Shown here piece after piece: positions 43,981-55,394 of a stretch of 64,000 nt of DNA (its first letter is position 1; the number at the start of each line of letters is the position of its first letter). A program made the translations under genes and the position numbers. The stretch comes from Okapia johnstoni (Eukaryota > Chordata > Mammalia > Artiodactyla > Giraffidae). The notes below the pieces were generated by a model. That model saw only the letters and a list, made by a program, of their open reading frames with translations. It had not been told where the DNA came from and searched no databases. The stretch lies in contig CM044320.1 in the NCBI GenBank assembly GCA_024291935.2, positions 50,906,001-50,970,000 on the forward strand. The letters run 5' to 3'.

Positions 43981-44650
43981 GATTATTAGCAGTCCAAGGT
44001 CGGAGAAACCCCAGTAAGACGGTAGGCGCTGGAGCAGCTGTGAGGAGATACCCCACGTCCAAGGGCAAAGGAGAAGCCCCAGCACAACAGTAGGAGGGGC
44101 AAATTTGTGTTTAGAATCAAACTCCATTCCTGCCAGAGACGCTCAGAGGGCTCAAACAAACCTTGTGCACACCAGGACCCAGGGACCCCACAGAGACTGA
44201 GACAGAACTGTGAGCGTCTCCTGTGGAGGTACGAGTCAGCAGTGGACTACCACAGGGACAAGGGCTCTGGGTGCAGCAGACTTGGTTATGGCATAAGGCC
44301 TCTTGGAGGAGGTTGCTGTTAACCCCACCATAGAGCTGCCAGAACTTACACAGGACTGGGAAATAGACTCTTGGAGGGCACAAACAGAATCTTAGGCACC
44401 AGGACCCAGGAGAAAGGAGCAGTGACCCCACAAGAGACTGACCCAGACTTGCCTGTGAGTGTCCAGGAGTCTCCAGTGGAGGCGTGGGTCAGTGGTGGCC
44501 TGCTGCAGGGTTGGGGGCACTGAGTGTAGCAGTACATGCATGGGATGTTTTGAAGGAGGTCACCATTATCATTATTATCTCCACCATAGTTTGGCCCCAG
44601 GTAAATAGCAGGGAGGGAACACAGCTCCACCCATCAACAGAAAATTGGAT
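43980..44650 (+). mobile_element. Composite BovB-like / L1-like 5' UTR block
   Basis: The left part (43995-44110) has two BovB-5'-UTR-like units with ataccccacgtccaaggg and agtaagacggtagg. The rest (44110-44650) looks like a ruminant L1 5' UTR with two diverged direct repeats, about 44144-44333 and 44374-44590, each holding accaggaccca, gagactga, a gtctcc-gtggaggy segment and ccaccatag. Confidence 0.55.
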
Positions 44651-44689
44651 TAAAAAACTGTAGTAAAGGTGCAGCCCTGTGCTTCCTTC

Positions 44690-44880
44690 CTTAATTATAA
44701 TTATTTTAAAAATTTGAAATAATTTCAAATTTACAGAAAAGATGAAAGAATAGTAAAAAGGTGTACTTCATCTAGAGTTACCAGTTTTTAACATTTTGCC
44801 ACAATTGCTTTAGTAGATTCTTTTTTGTCCATCCATCCATCAATCTTTATAACTGGAACCATTTGAGAGTGAGCTGCAGA
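44690..44880. mobile_element. Old L1 3' UTR fragment
   Basis: aatttacagaaaagatgaaa and aacattttgccacaattgct are typical of old L1 3' UTR sequence. Confidence 0.5.
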
Positions 44881-45234
44881 CTTACACTTTTACCTAAATA
44901 CTTGAGTGCATTTCTTAAGAAGCATTATTTTCTTACACAATCATAGTAAGATGATCAAAATCAGGAAATGTAACTGTGATAATATAATCTACAATCCCCA
45001 TTCAAAATCTGCCAATTATCCCAATTACATCCTTTAGTAATGGCTTTTTTTTTGGTCCACATCCAATCCAGGATGACACATTGCATTTAGGGGTCATGTC
45101 TCTTTAGTTCCCTTTACTCTGTAAGTTTCTCAGTCTTCATCTTCCATGACATGGACAATTATAAAGAGTACAGTTCAGGTATTTTGTAAGATTTCCCTCT
45201 TTGATGTTTCCTCATGATTAAAGTTGTGCATTTA

Positions 45235-46235
45235 GGGAAGGAAGGAGTATAGCTGATTAACAATGTTGTGACAGTTATAGGTGAACAGCAAAGGACTCAG
45301 CTATATATATGCATGTATCCATTCTCCCTCAACCCCCCCCACCCCCATCTAGGCTCCCACATAACATTGAGCTGAGCTCCATGTGCTATACAGTAGGTCC
45401 TTGTTGGTTATCCATTTTGAACATAGCAGTGTGTGCATGTTGATCTGAAACTCCCTAAATATCCCTTCTCCTCATTTTTTTCCCCCTGGCAACCATAAGT
45501 TCATTCTCTAAGTCTACGAGTCTGTTTCTGTTTTGTAAATACGTTCATTTATATAATTTCTTTTTAGATTCTGTATATTAGGGATGTCATATGGTATTTT
45601 TCCTTCTCTGTCTGACTTACTTCACTCATATGACAATCTCTAGGTCCACCCTTGTTGTTGCAAATGACATCATTTCATTCTTTTTAATGGCTGAGTAATA
45701 TTCCATTGTATAGATACACCACCTCTTCTTTATCCATTTCTCTGTCAATGGTCATTTAGGTTGCTTTCATGTCTTGGCTATTGTAAACACTGCTGAGTGA
45801 ACATTGGGATACATGTATTCTTTTAGACCAGTTTTTTCTCTGAGTACATGCCCAGGAGTGGGATTGAAGGGTCACACAGTAGCTCTGGAACTTCCCAGGT
45901 GGCGCTAGTGGTAAAGAACATGCCTACCAATGTGTTCTAGGAGATGTAAGAGATTCAGGTTTGATCCCTGGGTGGGGAAGATCCCCTGGAGAAGGAAATG
46001 GCAACCCACTTCAGTATTCTTGTCTGGAGGATCTCATGGACAGATGAGCCTGGCAGGCTACAGTCCATGGGGTCTCAAAGAGTAGAACATGACTGAAGTG
46101 ACTTAGTATGCACATACAGTAGCTCTATTTTTAGTTCTTTAAGGAACTCCATAGTGGCTGTACCAATTTGCATCCCCACCAACAGTGTAGGAAGGTTCCC
46201 TTCTCTTGAGAGGAGATACTTTTGAGACTATGTCA
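45235..46235 (-). mobile_element. L1 3' region, split by a Bov-tA
   Basis: Reverse complement of L1: caatgttgtgacagttatag, ggctgagtaatattccattg and ccccaccaacagtgtagga. It is interrupted by the Bov-tA at 45887-46115. Confidence 0.75.
45887..46115 (+). mobile_element. Bov-tA SINE nested in L1, with target duplication
   Basis: The exact 11-bp repeat acagtagctct flanks it at 45876-45886 and 46116-46126; L1 sequence resumes after it. Confidence 0.92.
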
Positions 46236-47400
46236 ATACCCTGTTTCTGAAAAATCTCATACCAACTCATTTTCACATCCATTGATGATTCTTGCCTGAG
46301 TCAAAGACTACTACAATAGTTAAAAATGGTAATTTTTAAAGTTCTTTTCCCTTCTACATTTTTTAGTTGACTATTCTACTCTAAGAATGAGCTTTCCTTT
46401 TTAAAAAAATTATTTACTATTGATATAGACCCTGGATTCTGGGTTATAATACATTATGGTTATTTTGATGTTCAAATTATCCTAGTGAGAGCCCCTTCAG
46501 GCTGATTTCTTTGTTCTTTTAAAATGTCCCATCACTTTTTTTGCACACATCCTTACTTTCCAAGATAAGATATTCTGGCTCATTTTTTTTTTTTTTTTCT
46601 TCACAATTTTTCAATCTTCGCATCAGTCATGTCTCCATGACTCCCTGGTTCCTTTTACTGAGTAATAGGGTTTAGGAACCTAGTCCTTTCTTAAGGAAGG
46701 GCTTACATTATTGAACCTAAAATAATCTGGGCGTTCTTAACTGCAGAAGTAAATTAGGTCCCATTTGCTCTGGCTGAGAAAGCATTTACCTCCTTTACAT
46801 TTCTGTAAGATCCTAAATTCTACGAGGATCTGTTTTGATTATCAGTGGGTTCTCAGCACCTAGAGTGCCAGAGATGCTTAATAACGTATTCCATAAACAT
46901 TTGCTGAATGGTTTACATGCTGCCAAGAGAAATCTATTTAAAATACTGTTCCAGTTTTAGGTTAAAGGATCACTACTGTGCTTACATTTTTTGCATTCAT
47001 TTGTTATGGCCACTTATGCTACAGATTGTAAAACAGACTTACGTGTCCTACTGTTTACATTCATGTTTTGTTTTATATAGGAGTCAACAGGTGAGCCAGA
47101 ATTTTTCAGTGTCCCTTTTTCAAGATTGTCCCGTCTTCATGATTTTCTAAATAACTAGACCATGATTCCCGTAAATGTCATTTCTTTTTATGAAGACTGA
47201 GACAGCACTATAAAGTCTGAGGTGTTAATTCACAATGAATAGTTGAGTATTTTATGCTTGTTTCCTTTGATAAAACTGAGGTCATAGTCATTCAGGAAAA
47301 AGGAACAACACTAGTTATTTTAACAAAGCATGTACTATCAGATTTGGGTAAACAGGCACAAAGAGAACATTGAAATCACACAAATAATAACTACAGAAAG
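46236..47400. other. Intergenic, no gene seen
   Basis: AT-rich, with a poly(T) run at 46585-46600 and an MIR/L2-like trace near 46860-46915. No exon was recognised. Confidence 0.6.
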
Positions 47401-47409
47401 CAGTTACTT

Positions 47410-48630
47410 CCATCCGTGCTGGAGGAACTGATTTCAGATGCAACAGCAGTGAGCAGTAGTTGGGAGTGAGACCTTAGCTCCCTGACCAGAAGTCTAACTG
47501 CTAGACCACAGAGGCCAGCAGCTAGGGCCTAAAGCCCCAGTCCTTGCTTACCTTGACAAGAAAGAATCCTGACAAGGAGGCAGAAGGTAAAGAGAAAAGT
47601 AAAATGTTTATTGGAGAAGCAGTGTAGGAATTCCCTGGTGGTTCAGTGGCTAAGACTCTGCGCTCCCAGTGCAGGGGGCCTGGCTTCAATCCCTGGTCAG
47701 CGAACTAGATCCTGCATGCTGCAGCTAAGAGTTCACACACCACAACTAAAGATCCTGCGTGCTGTAATGAAGACCAGGTGCAGCCAAACAAATAAAGATT
47801 TCAAAAAGGTATTTTTTTAAGAGAGAGTAAAGCAGAGTACATACAGGAAGATGCATGGGCAAACTCAGTGAGAATGTTGAGAATCGTGCCTTTGGGAAGT
47901 TAAAATCTTTTATAAAATGGTAGTATTCCTGTCTTTGTCTTCCCTCTGGCCAGTCGTCTTGTTTTTCACCCCCCTCAACCCACCCTAGCTAATTTATCTC
48001 AGGACCTTCCCCTAGGTGCGCAAGCACCCCTCAGCCAAGATGGATTTCAATGCAAAGGCACCTGAAAAAAGCAAGACTTATTATAGCTTGGCATCCCCTG
48101 ACCTTTGACCACCAAGGAGACTTTCTGCGCCTGTGTAGAAAGGACACAGGAGGGAGAATGAGAGATCTCTTGATCTCCCTTGCCCCAAGGAGGGAGAATG
48201 GGAGATCTCTTGATCTCTTTACTTAGACAGGGTTTAGCCCCTCTGTTCCTGCCATAACTGTTATCTTCAAGTGTCCTCAGGAGACAAAGCCTGGCTATTA
48301 ACCCTGTTTCTGTTGTTACTTTCATTTCAGAGAGCAAACAGGAGGCTGATTGTATCTGGAGCCCACCTATCTTCTGTCTTAGGAAATGCAAACAGGAGGC
48401 TAGTTGTACATGTCTGACCTGAAGCCCATCTTTTTTCTCGCCCCAAGAAATGTAAACAGGAGACCAGAAGTAAATGCCTGGCCTGGAGCCCATCTACCTC
48501 CTGTCTCAGAACAAATAAAGAGGTTGGGATTATTAGGATTTAAGAGTTGCAAGAGGGGGCTCTGTGGAACCAGAACCCAAACCTGTGAGAAGGTGCTTAC
48601 CTGGCTGCTGCAGGTATCTCCCACGGGGAC
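47410..48630 (-). mobile_element. Endogenous retrovirus LTR (solo or partial), with internal tandem repeats
   Basis: Read on the - strand, the block has a U3-like part with tandem repeats, then AATAAA near 47613-47608, then an R/U5-like tail. Repeats: three units beginning aaacagga at 48336, 48390 and 48454 (54-64 nt), and two 40-nt units at 48148 and 48188. No gag, pol or env coding sequence is visible beside it. Boundaries are approximate, and a CHR SINE has inserted at 47626-47806. Confidence 0.55.
47626..47806 (+). mobile_element. CHR SINE inside the LTR
   Basis: gaattccctggtggttcagt head with a longer body (ccacaactaaagatcctgcg) and an A-rich end. Confidence 0.85.
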
Positions 48631-48692
48631 TCAGGGAGGCTGATTCTAGAAATGCTAGAAGAAGCTGTTGACGGGAGTTAACTGGTGCTGCT

Positions 48693-48818
48693 GCTGGAGT
48701 AGGACATGGCAGCCCACTCCAGTATGCTTGCCTGAAAAATTCTATGGACAGAGAAACCTGGCGGGTTACAGTCCCTGGCTACAGTTGCAGAGTCGGACAC
48801 AACTGAGCAGGCATGCGC
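48693..48818 (+). mobile_element. Bov-tA SINE, 5'-truncated
   Basis: agtaggacatggcagcccac to cggacacaactgagca. Confidence 0.8.
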
Positions 48819-49046
48819 GCTGTTGGAGTGACGGGTGTCAAGATGTGAAGGATTCCAACAGGAGCAATGGTGAAGTCCCTCCTCTTGCTTCTAGCATCCT
48901 CTATTAGTGGAACCTAAAATAATTTTTTGCTTGTCACAATCCTAGCCATAAGTTATAGAGGAATCGGTTTGGAGCCAAGAGACAGTCAATTCTATTAATT
49001 GCTAAACAGCAATTATAGAAGCTCTGTTTGAAAGCACTGTAATATA

Positions 49047-49233
49047 GGGACTTCCTTGGTGGTCCAGTGGTTAAGATTTTGCTTCCAATGCAGGGGGTGT
49101 GGGTTCGACTCCTGGTCAGGGAGCTAAGATCAATCCCACATGCCTTGTAGCCAAAAAACCAAAACATAAAACAGAAGCAATATTATAACAAATTCAATAA
49201 AGGCTTTACAAATGGTCCACATAAAAAAAAAAA
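49047..49233 (+). mobile_element. CHR SINE, variant with long 3' tail
   Basis: Same tail as the copy at 21033 (aacagaagcaatattataac). The 17-bp flanks at 49030-49046 and 49243-49259 differ at two positions. Confidence 0.88.
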
Positions 49234-50647
49234 TCTTAAAGAGAAAGCAGTCTAATATACTGATAAGCACAAACTCTGAAATTACTATAGTTAGAACATT
49301 TAAAGGCCCATGTGATTGATTTGTTGCATATATAAACTCTGTTCTTTATGTTCAGCTTTTGGTAAAGTTTATGCAGTTATTTCAAAAAATAATGTTAAAA
49401 TATAGAGCTGTCTTATTGTGGAGATACATATAAATAAGCTGAATAACTCAGATCACAAATTTGAAGAATTCTAATTCAGTCTCTGGTTTGAGAAATCATA
49501 CAGTTAGTAAATGTGGTTTGATTTTTTTCTTGACAGAAACCCAATAAATGTGTCAATCTGCTTTTTAAGGCACTGAAAGATCAGAATATGAAAATTAAGA
49601 AGTAGGCAGGAAACTGTTATATACAAATCAATTGACAGCCAAAAAGAGGGACAAATAGTAGATAATAAGAGGAAAAACAAGAATAAAACTGCCATAAACT
49701 AAAAATATAATACAGCTGGCTCCAGCCCTGTGTAAAATTAAAGAACTTTACATGGTACCTGGTTACATATATCTTTGTTTATTACACACACACAAACAGG
49801 ACAGAAGGGGGTGTAGAGAAAAGCAAGAGAGTGAGACTCCCTTAGCTATCAAGACATATTGTCCTGACAGTGTCCATCTATCAAAAATCACAAATGCATG
49901 TACTCTTTGGTTCAGTCACCTCACTTCTAGGAATTTTTCTCACACTTGTAACACATGCAAAAAAATGTACATACAAAATGATTCATTGGGGCATTATTTA
50001 CAAGACAATGGCATGGAAACAATGCACTAAATATACCAGTATGATTAAAAAATAAATTATGGTGCAGACACACATGGAATGAATACTTTGTAACTGTGGA
50101 TGGATAGATAGGTAGATAGACAAAACTGGAACCTTTTTATTGATGTATAAAGATTTGCAAAATATTGTTAAATGAAAAAGTAAGATGTATATAAAGAACA
50201 TGGTACCATCTGTGTAAAAGGGGATAATGTCTTTTTGTGTCTATGTAACATCTCTGGAGAGATATACACACAAAACTTGACACTGGTTGCCTGTGAGGTG
50301 AACTGAAGAGCTGGAGGTGAGGGGCAAGAGGGAAACTCTTCATTTCACAATGAAAAGTTTTTATATATTTAAAAGTTTAAATACATAAAAAGTAGTTTTT
50401 ATATATTTAAACTTTTGAACCATTTGTGTAGACTCTTTCAAATCTTTAATTTTAAAAGAAGGAAACAAAATTATTACTGGCATGTTTCTGGATATTTCAG
50501 AATTTACTATGTGTAAATTGGTAACATAAAGGGTTCCTGTTGAGTTGTGCTGTAAATACAAAGTAAATTATCCTAAACTGATTATCCTAAACCTTGATAG
50601 TCAAGCTGTATTGGAAATAATAAGCTCAAATTAAGGCCACTATGGGA
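49234..50647. other. Intergenic with an old L1 3' end
   Basis: 49850-50340 reads like a degraded L1 3' end in + orientation (ctcacttctaggaatttttc, ggcattatttacaagacaat, aaataaattatggtgcagac), ending in A/T-rich sequence with a (GATA)-like patch at 50098-50120. The rest has no recognised content. Confidence 0.55.
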
Positions 50648-51655
50648 ATACCAGACCATCTGACCTGTCTCTTGAGAAACCTGTATGCAGGTCAGGAAGC
50701 AACAGTTAGAACTGGACATGGAACAACAGACTAGTTCCAGATAGGAAAAGGAGTATGTCAAGGCTGTATATTGTCACCCTGCTTATTTAACTTATGTGCA
50801 GAGTACATCATGAGAAACCCTGGCCTGGAAGAAACACAAGCTGGAATGAAGACTGCTGGGAGAAATATCAATCACCTCAGATAAGCAGATGACACCACCC
50901 TTATGGTAGAAAGCGAAGAAGAACTAAAGATCCTTTTGATGAAAGTGAGAGAGGAGAGTGAAAAAGTTGGCTTAAAGGTCAACGTTCAGAAAACTAAGAT
51001 CATGGCATCTGGTCCCATCACTTCATGGGAAATAGATGGGGAAACAGTGGAAACAGTGTCAGACTTTATTTTTTTTTGGCTCCAAAATCACTGCTGATGG
51101 TGATTGCAGCCATGAAATTAAAAGACGCTTACTCCTTGGAAGGAAGGTTGTGACCAACCTAGATAGCATATTTAAAATCAGAGACATTACTTTGCCAACA
51201 AAGGTCCATCTAGTCAAGGCTATGGTTTTTCTAGTGGTCATGTATGGATGTGAGAGTTGGACGGTGAAGAAAGCTGAGCGCCAAAGAATTGATGCTTTTG
51301 AACTGTGGTGTTGGAGAAGACTCTTGAGAGTCCCTTAGACTGCAAGAAGATCCAATCAGTCCATCATAAAGGAGATCAGTCCTGGGTGTTCATTGGAAGG
51401 ACTGAGGTTGAAGCTGAAACTCTAGTACTTTGGCCACCTCATGCGAAGAGTTGACTCACTGGAAAAGACCCTGATGCTGGGAAGGATTGGGGGCAGGAGA
51501 AGGGGACGACAGAGGATGAGATGGTTGGATGGCATCACCGACTCGATGGACGTGGGTTTGGGTAGACTCTGGGAGTTGGTGATGGACAGGGAGGCCTGGC
51601 GTGCTGCGATTCATGGGGTCACAAAGAGTCGGACACAACTGTGCAACTGAACTGA
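50648..51655 (+). mobile_element. BovB, 5'-truncated, about 1 kb
   Basis: Begins within the reverse transcriptase and runs to the terminal ctgaactgaactga. The catalytic YADD codons are broken: the Tyr codon is TAA at 50882-50884, and other frame changes follow. The 100-codon frame 51036-51338 is a surviving piece. Confidence 0.92.
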
Positions 51656-52084
51656 ACTGATTTCCTATTTACTAATTTTCTATTACTCTACCTTTATGCT
51701 CATTTTAGTGTAGTGATATGATCAAAAGGACTGAAACCTAAATACATTTTCCATCCATTATACAATAATATCAGCTCAACATTTCAACTGTTACGAAACT
51801 GACTACCTGGTAAAACGCTCTGATAGTGGGAATTATTACAGTGAGTTTCACAGCGACATCTAGTGTCCCCTTTTGGTACAATTGTTTAGATTCTGGGATA
51901 TTTACCATTTACTGAACACTTACTTTGGGTATAGTTCAAGATATTATTCATATATTAACTAATTGATCTGTGAAACAAATCTAGATAATAGAACAGACAT
52001 AGTCTTGGCCTGAAAGAGAACATAACCAACTGTTACAGAAGAAATGACATATCAGACACTTTTTCCTGCCAAGTAAGTGTGTGT

Positions 52085-52185
52085 GTGGTCAGTCCTGTCA
52101 GATTGACTGTAGCCCACTAGGCTCCTCTGTCCATGGCATTTTTCAGGCAAGAATAATGGAAAATTCTTGCCATTTCCTTCTCCAG
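52085..52185 (-). mobile_element. Bov-tA fragment
   Basis: ctaggctcctctgtccatgg and ccatttccttctccaggg in reverse orientation; a separate 28-nt Bov-tA head in + orientation lies at 52293-52320. Confidence 0.7.
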
Positions 52186-52689
52186 GGTGGGATAGCTTGT
52201 GGCCATACGACTAGGCATTATTTATAAAGTCCTGAAGTAAACAGTCTAAGGAAAATCTGCCTACCAATACTTATGTTTTTTGGGGGGGATGGGGCTTTCC
52301 TGGTGGCTCAGACAGTAAAGTGAATTTTTCAATTACATTGCAAAATGTGTTATTTTGGGTGATTTTCACTGTACGTTTTAGCTGGATTAGAACTCACTGC
52401 TGTAGTTGACTGCAGTATAAAAATAGTTACATTTGGTTGCTCTAAAAATTTACTATAAAATTTACTTAGTTTATAGTAAGAAAAATTGGGAAATTGAGTT
52501 TATCTGTAAGTTTTAATTCAGAGCTTCAATTCAGAGCTGCTGAACTCAAGATATAATAATATAAAATGGTAGAGAAGGGACCTCTGTACACAAAACAGAA
52601 ACTGTCCAATGTTGTGACATTAGAAGTCACCTGAGTGAAAATATCATATATTCCTGACTAATAAAGAAGTAATATAATAGGTGAAGACA

Positions 52690-52925
52690 CAATAGGTGTT
52701 TAAAATAGGGATGCACCCAGAATATATAAAGAATTGTTTCAACTCAGAAGACAACAACCCCCCAAATGGGCAAAAAATTGAAATAAACAGTTCATAAAAG
52801 ACAGTATACAAATGCCCAATCAGAACATAAAATGATGTTCAACATAGTCACCCAGGTAATAGAAATTAAACCTGCAGTGAGATATTGCTACATACCTACT
52901 ATGCCTGAGGACAAAGAATGCTGCC
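52690..52925 (+). mobile_element. L1 ORF2 end fragment
   Basis: aaatgggcaaaaaattgaaa and acaaatgcccaatcagaaca are typical of the L1 ORF2 3' region. Confidence 0.6.
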
Positions 52926-52929
52926 TACC

Positions 52930-53148
52930 ATATCAGCAAAGGATTTGTAATCAAGCTGTCAGCCAGTATGGCTGCCCTCACTGTGAGCCCTGAGGGACCT
53001 CAAGATGGAGACAAACAGGTTGTCCTCTTAGCCACTACAGCCACCCCTAACGGTGCACCCTAAGGGGATTCAGGATGGGAAAGAACAGGAGGATACTGGC
53101 CCTGGACAGTTAAGGTGCATTCCAAAGGAATGATTTCAATAAGCCTAT
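52930..53148. repeat. LTR-like fragment with duplicated segment
   Basis: Two related segments, around gccctgagggacctcaagat (52988) and caccctaaggggattcagga (53057), suggest an LTR-type repeat; family not identified. Confidence 0.35.
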
Positions 53149-53149
53149 A

Positions 53150-53608
53150 CTCATTTGCCAACAAAGTTCCATCTAGTCACAGCTATGGTTTTTCCAGTAG
53201 TCATGTATGGATGTGAGAGTTGGGCCATAAAGCTGAGCACTGAAGAACTGATGCTTTTGAACTGTGGTGTTGGTGAAGCTCTTGAGAGTCCCTTGGACTG
53301 CAAGGCAATCCAGTCAATCCTAAAGGAAATCAGTCCTGAATATTCACTGGAAGGACTGATGCTGAAGCTGAAACTCCAATACTTTGGCCACTTGATGGGA
53401 AGAACTGACTCATTGGAAAAGACCCTGATGATGGGGAGGACTGAAAGCAGGAGAAGGGGATGACAGAGTATGAGATGATTGAATGGCATCACCGACTCGA
53501 TGGACATGAGTTTGAGCAAGCTCTGTGAGTTGGTGATGGACAGGGAAGCCTGGCATGCTGCAGTCCATTGGATCACAAAAATTCGGACAGAACTGAGTTA
53601 CTGAACAG
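53150..53608 (+). mobile_element. BovB 3' end, 5'-truncated
   Basis: From ttgccaacaaagttccatct to gaactgagttactgaac. Confidence 0.9.
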
Positions 53609-53680
53609 TTAGTCATTTGCATCTTCTACTGCATGGAAAAACACTAAATTCATTAACATGAGATGTCTGATTTTCTTTAA

Positions 53681-53756
53681 TTAACAGTAGTCTTTTGATC
53701 CTACCAACCTGAAAGATGAACTCCCCAGGTCGGTAGGATCAAAAGACTACTGTTAA
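53681..53756. repeat. Perfect 25-bp inverted repeat at a BovB 5' junction
   Basis: Arms 53681-53705 and 53732-53756 are exact reverse complements, with a 26-nt loop. Four more pairs are possible inside the loop after one mismatch. The loop and inner arm resemble BovB sequence near 58078 (gaactccccaggt); the outer arm is host target sequence. Confidence 0.9.
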
Positions 53757-53769
53757 AAAAGCAGAGACA

Positions 53770-54260
53770 TAAAAAAAAAAAAAAGCAGAGACATTACCAA
53801 CAAATGTCCGTCTAGTCAAAGCTTTGGTTTTTCCAGTAGTCATGTATGGATGTGAGAGTTGGAATATAAAGAAACCTGAGTGCCAAAGAAGTGATGCTTT
53901 TGAACTGTGGTGCTGGAGAAGACTCTTGAGAGTCCCTTGCACAGCAAGGAAATCCAACTGGTCCATCCTAAGGATATCAGTCTTGAATATTCATTGGAAG
54001 GAGTGATGCTGAAGCTGAAACTCCAATACTTTGGCCATCTGATGGGAAGAACTGACTCACTGGAAAAGACCCTGATGCTGGAAAAGATTGAAGGCGGGAG
54101 AAGAGGACAACAGAGGATGAGATGGTTGGATGGCATCACCGACATGATGGACCCAAGTTTAAGTAGGCTCTGGGAGTTGTGATGACCAGAGAAGCCAGGA
54201 ATGCTGCAGTCCTTGGGGTCGCAGTCGGACATGACTGAGCGACTGAACTGAACTGAACTG
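53770..54260 (+). mobile_element. BovB 3' end with target-site duplication
   Basis: About 490 nt of BovB 3' end. The 11-bp repeat agtcttttgat occurs at 53689-53699 and 54261-54271, the left copy lying inside the inverted repeat. gcagagacat is duplicated around an A-run at 53761-53794. Confidence 0.88.
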
Positions 54261-54629
54261 AGTCTTTTGATGTTCTGACTCCCTGGTTTTTCTTGCAAAA
54301 ATTCCTATAAAGCTTGGCTCCTCCCTTACCTCTTCAGAGCAGTCCCTTAGAGCTATCTAAGAGGCTGTCTTCTGGGCTTAAGTTCTCAGAAAGTCTGCCA
54401 GATAAAACACAGGTCATAACTTTTAGATTGTTTTTTGTTTTACTAGTCAAGAAGCCAAAATAGACTGACAATACTAATGGCAGTACTTTAAGGGCTGTGA
54501 AATGTTAGTCATTTTGAAGACAGTGGGGCAATATTCATAGTTTTAACATGCATTTTCCATAAGACTCAGCTGTTACATTTTTCAGTGTTTGTCCAAGAGA
54601 AACGAAAATGTGTCCAGCATTCACCTGTA

Positions 54630-54674
54630 GGTGAATTACCTACAGATGAATTACCTACAGGTGAGTTACCTACC
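54630..54674. repeat. 15-bp minisatellite, three units
   Basis: Units at 54630, 54645 and 54660, each of the form ggtgaattacctaca, with one to two differences. Confidence 0.85.
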
Positions 54675-55078
54675 TTACCTATTAACATCTGTGCAGCAAA
54701 ATAAATTATTTATGGGATATTTTGAGCCAAAAGCCAAAAGGATGCTTATAAAATCGAGAGAACAAATGAAAATCATAAAGATAGAGGTAGATATTAAAAG
54801 TTAAAAAAAAAACAACATGGGGAAGTATCACTGTCAAGAGCATTAGTGGGTCTGTGTTCCTTCCTTTTTACTCATTTTTAAAGACGATTAAAATATCTTT
54901 TCATTCTTTGAAAAAGTCAGAAATGGTTTTCTGTTTATGGGGTTGTAAGTTGGGTTTTCAGTCAGCTGTTCTTTGCTGAGGAGTGACAGACTCTCAGACC
55001 TACAGGTCCATGTTGTTCCTTTACAGAGACCTTCAAAGGCTCTGTCTTGCCCTGGTCACAGGATGGGCATGTTTATCG

Positions 55079-55394
55079 TTAGTTGCTGTGCTGTCGCTCA
55101 GTCGTGTCTGACTCTTTGTGACCCCATGGAGCCTGCCAGGCTCTTCTGTCCATGCGGATTCTCTAGGTAAGAATACTGGAGTGGATTGCCATGCCCTCCT
55201 CCTGGCTATCTTCCAAACCCACGTCTCCTGCATTGCAGGTGGATTCTTTACCACCTGAGCCACCAGGGGAGCCCAAGAATACTGGAGTGGGTAGCCTATC
55301 CCTTCTCCAAGGGATCTTCATGATCCAGGAATTGAACTGGGTCTCCTGCATTTCAGGCAGACTCTTTACCAGCTGAGCTACCAGGGAAGCCCCA
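55079..55394 (-). mobile_element. Bov-tA SINE plus second partial copy in tandem
   Basis: A full reverse-complement copy (55079-55275) is followed directly by a partial one from aagaatactggagtgggtag to ctaccagggaagcccc (55276-55394), both in the same orientation. Confidence 0.85.

Noticed and set aside
44107..44630. Overlapping open frames on both strands
   Set aside because: They fall inside a LINE 5' UTR-like block with direct repeats and have no coding motif.
48047..48493. 148-codon - strand frame with repeated peptide pattern
   Set aside because: The peptide repeats mirror the tandem DNA repeats of an LTR; no retroviral protein motif is present.
48336..48515. Direct repeats that could suggest a CRISPR-like array
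   Set aside because: There are only three diverged units of unequal length with no unique spacers, in a vertebrate LTR.
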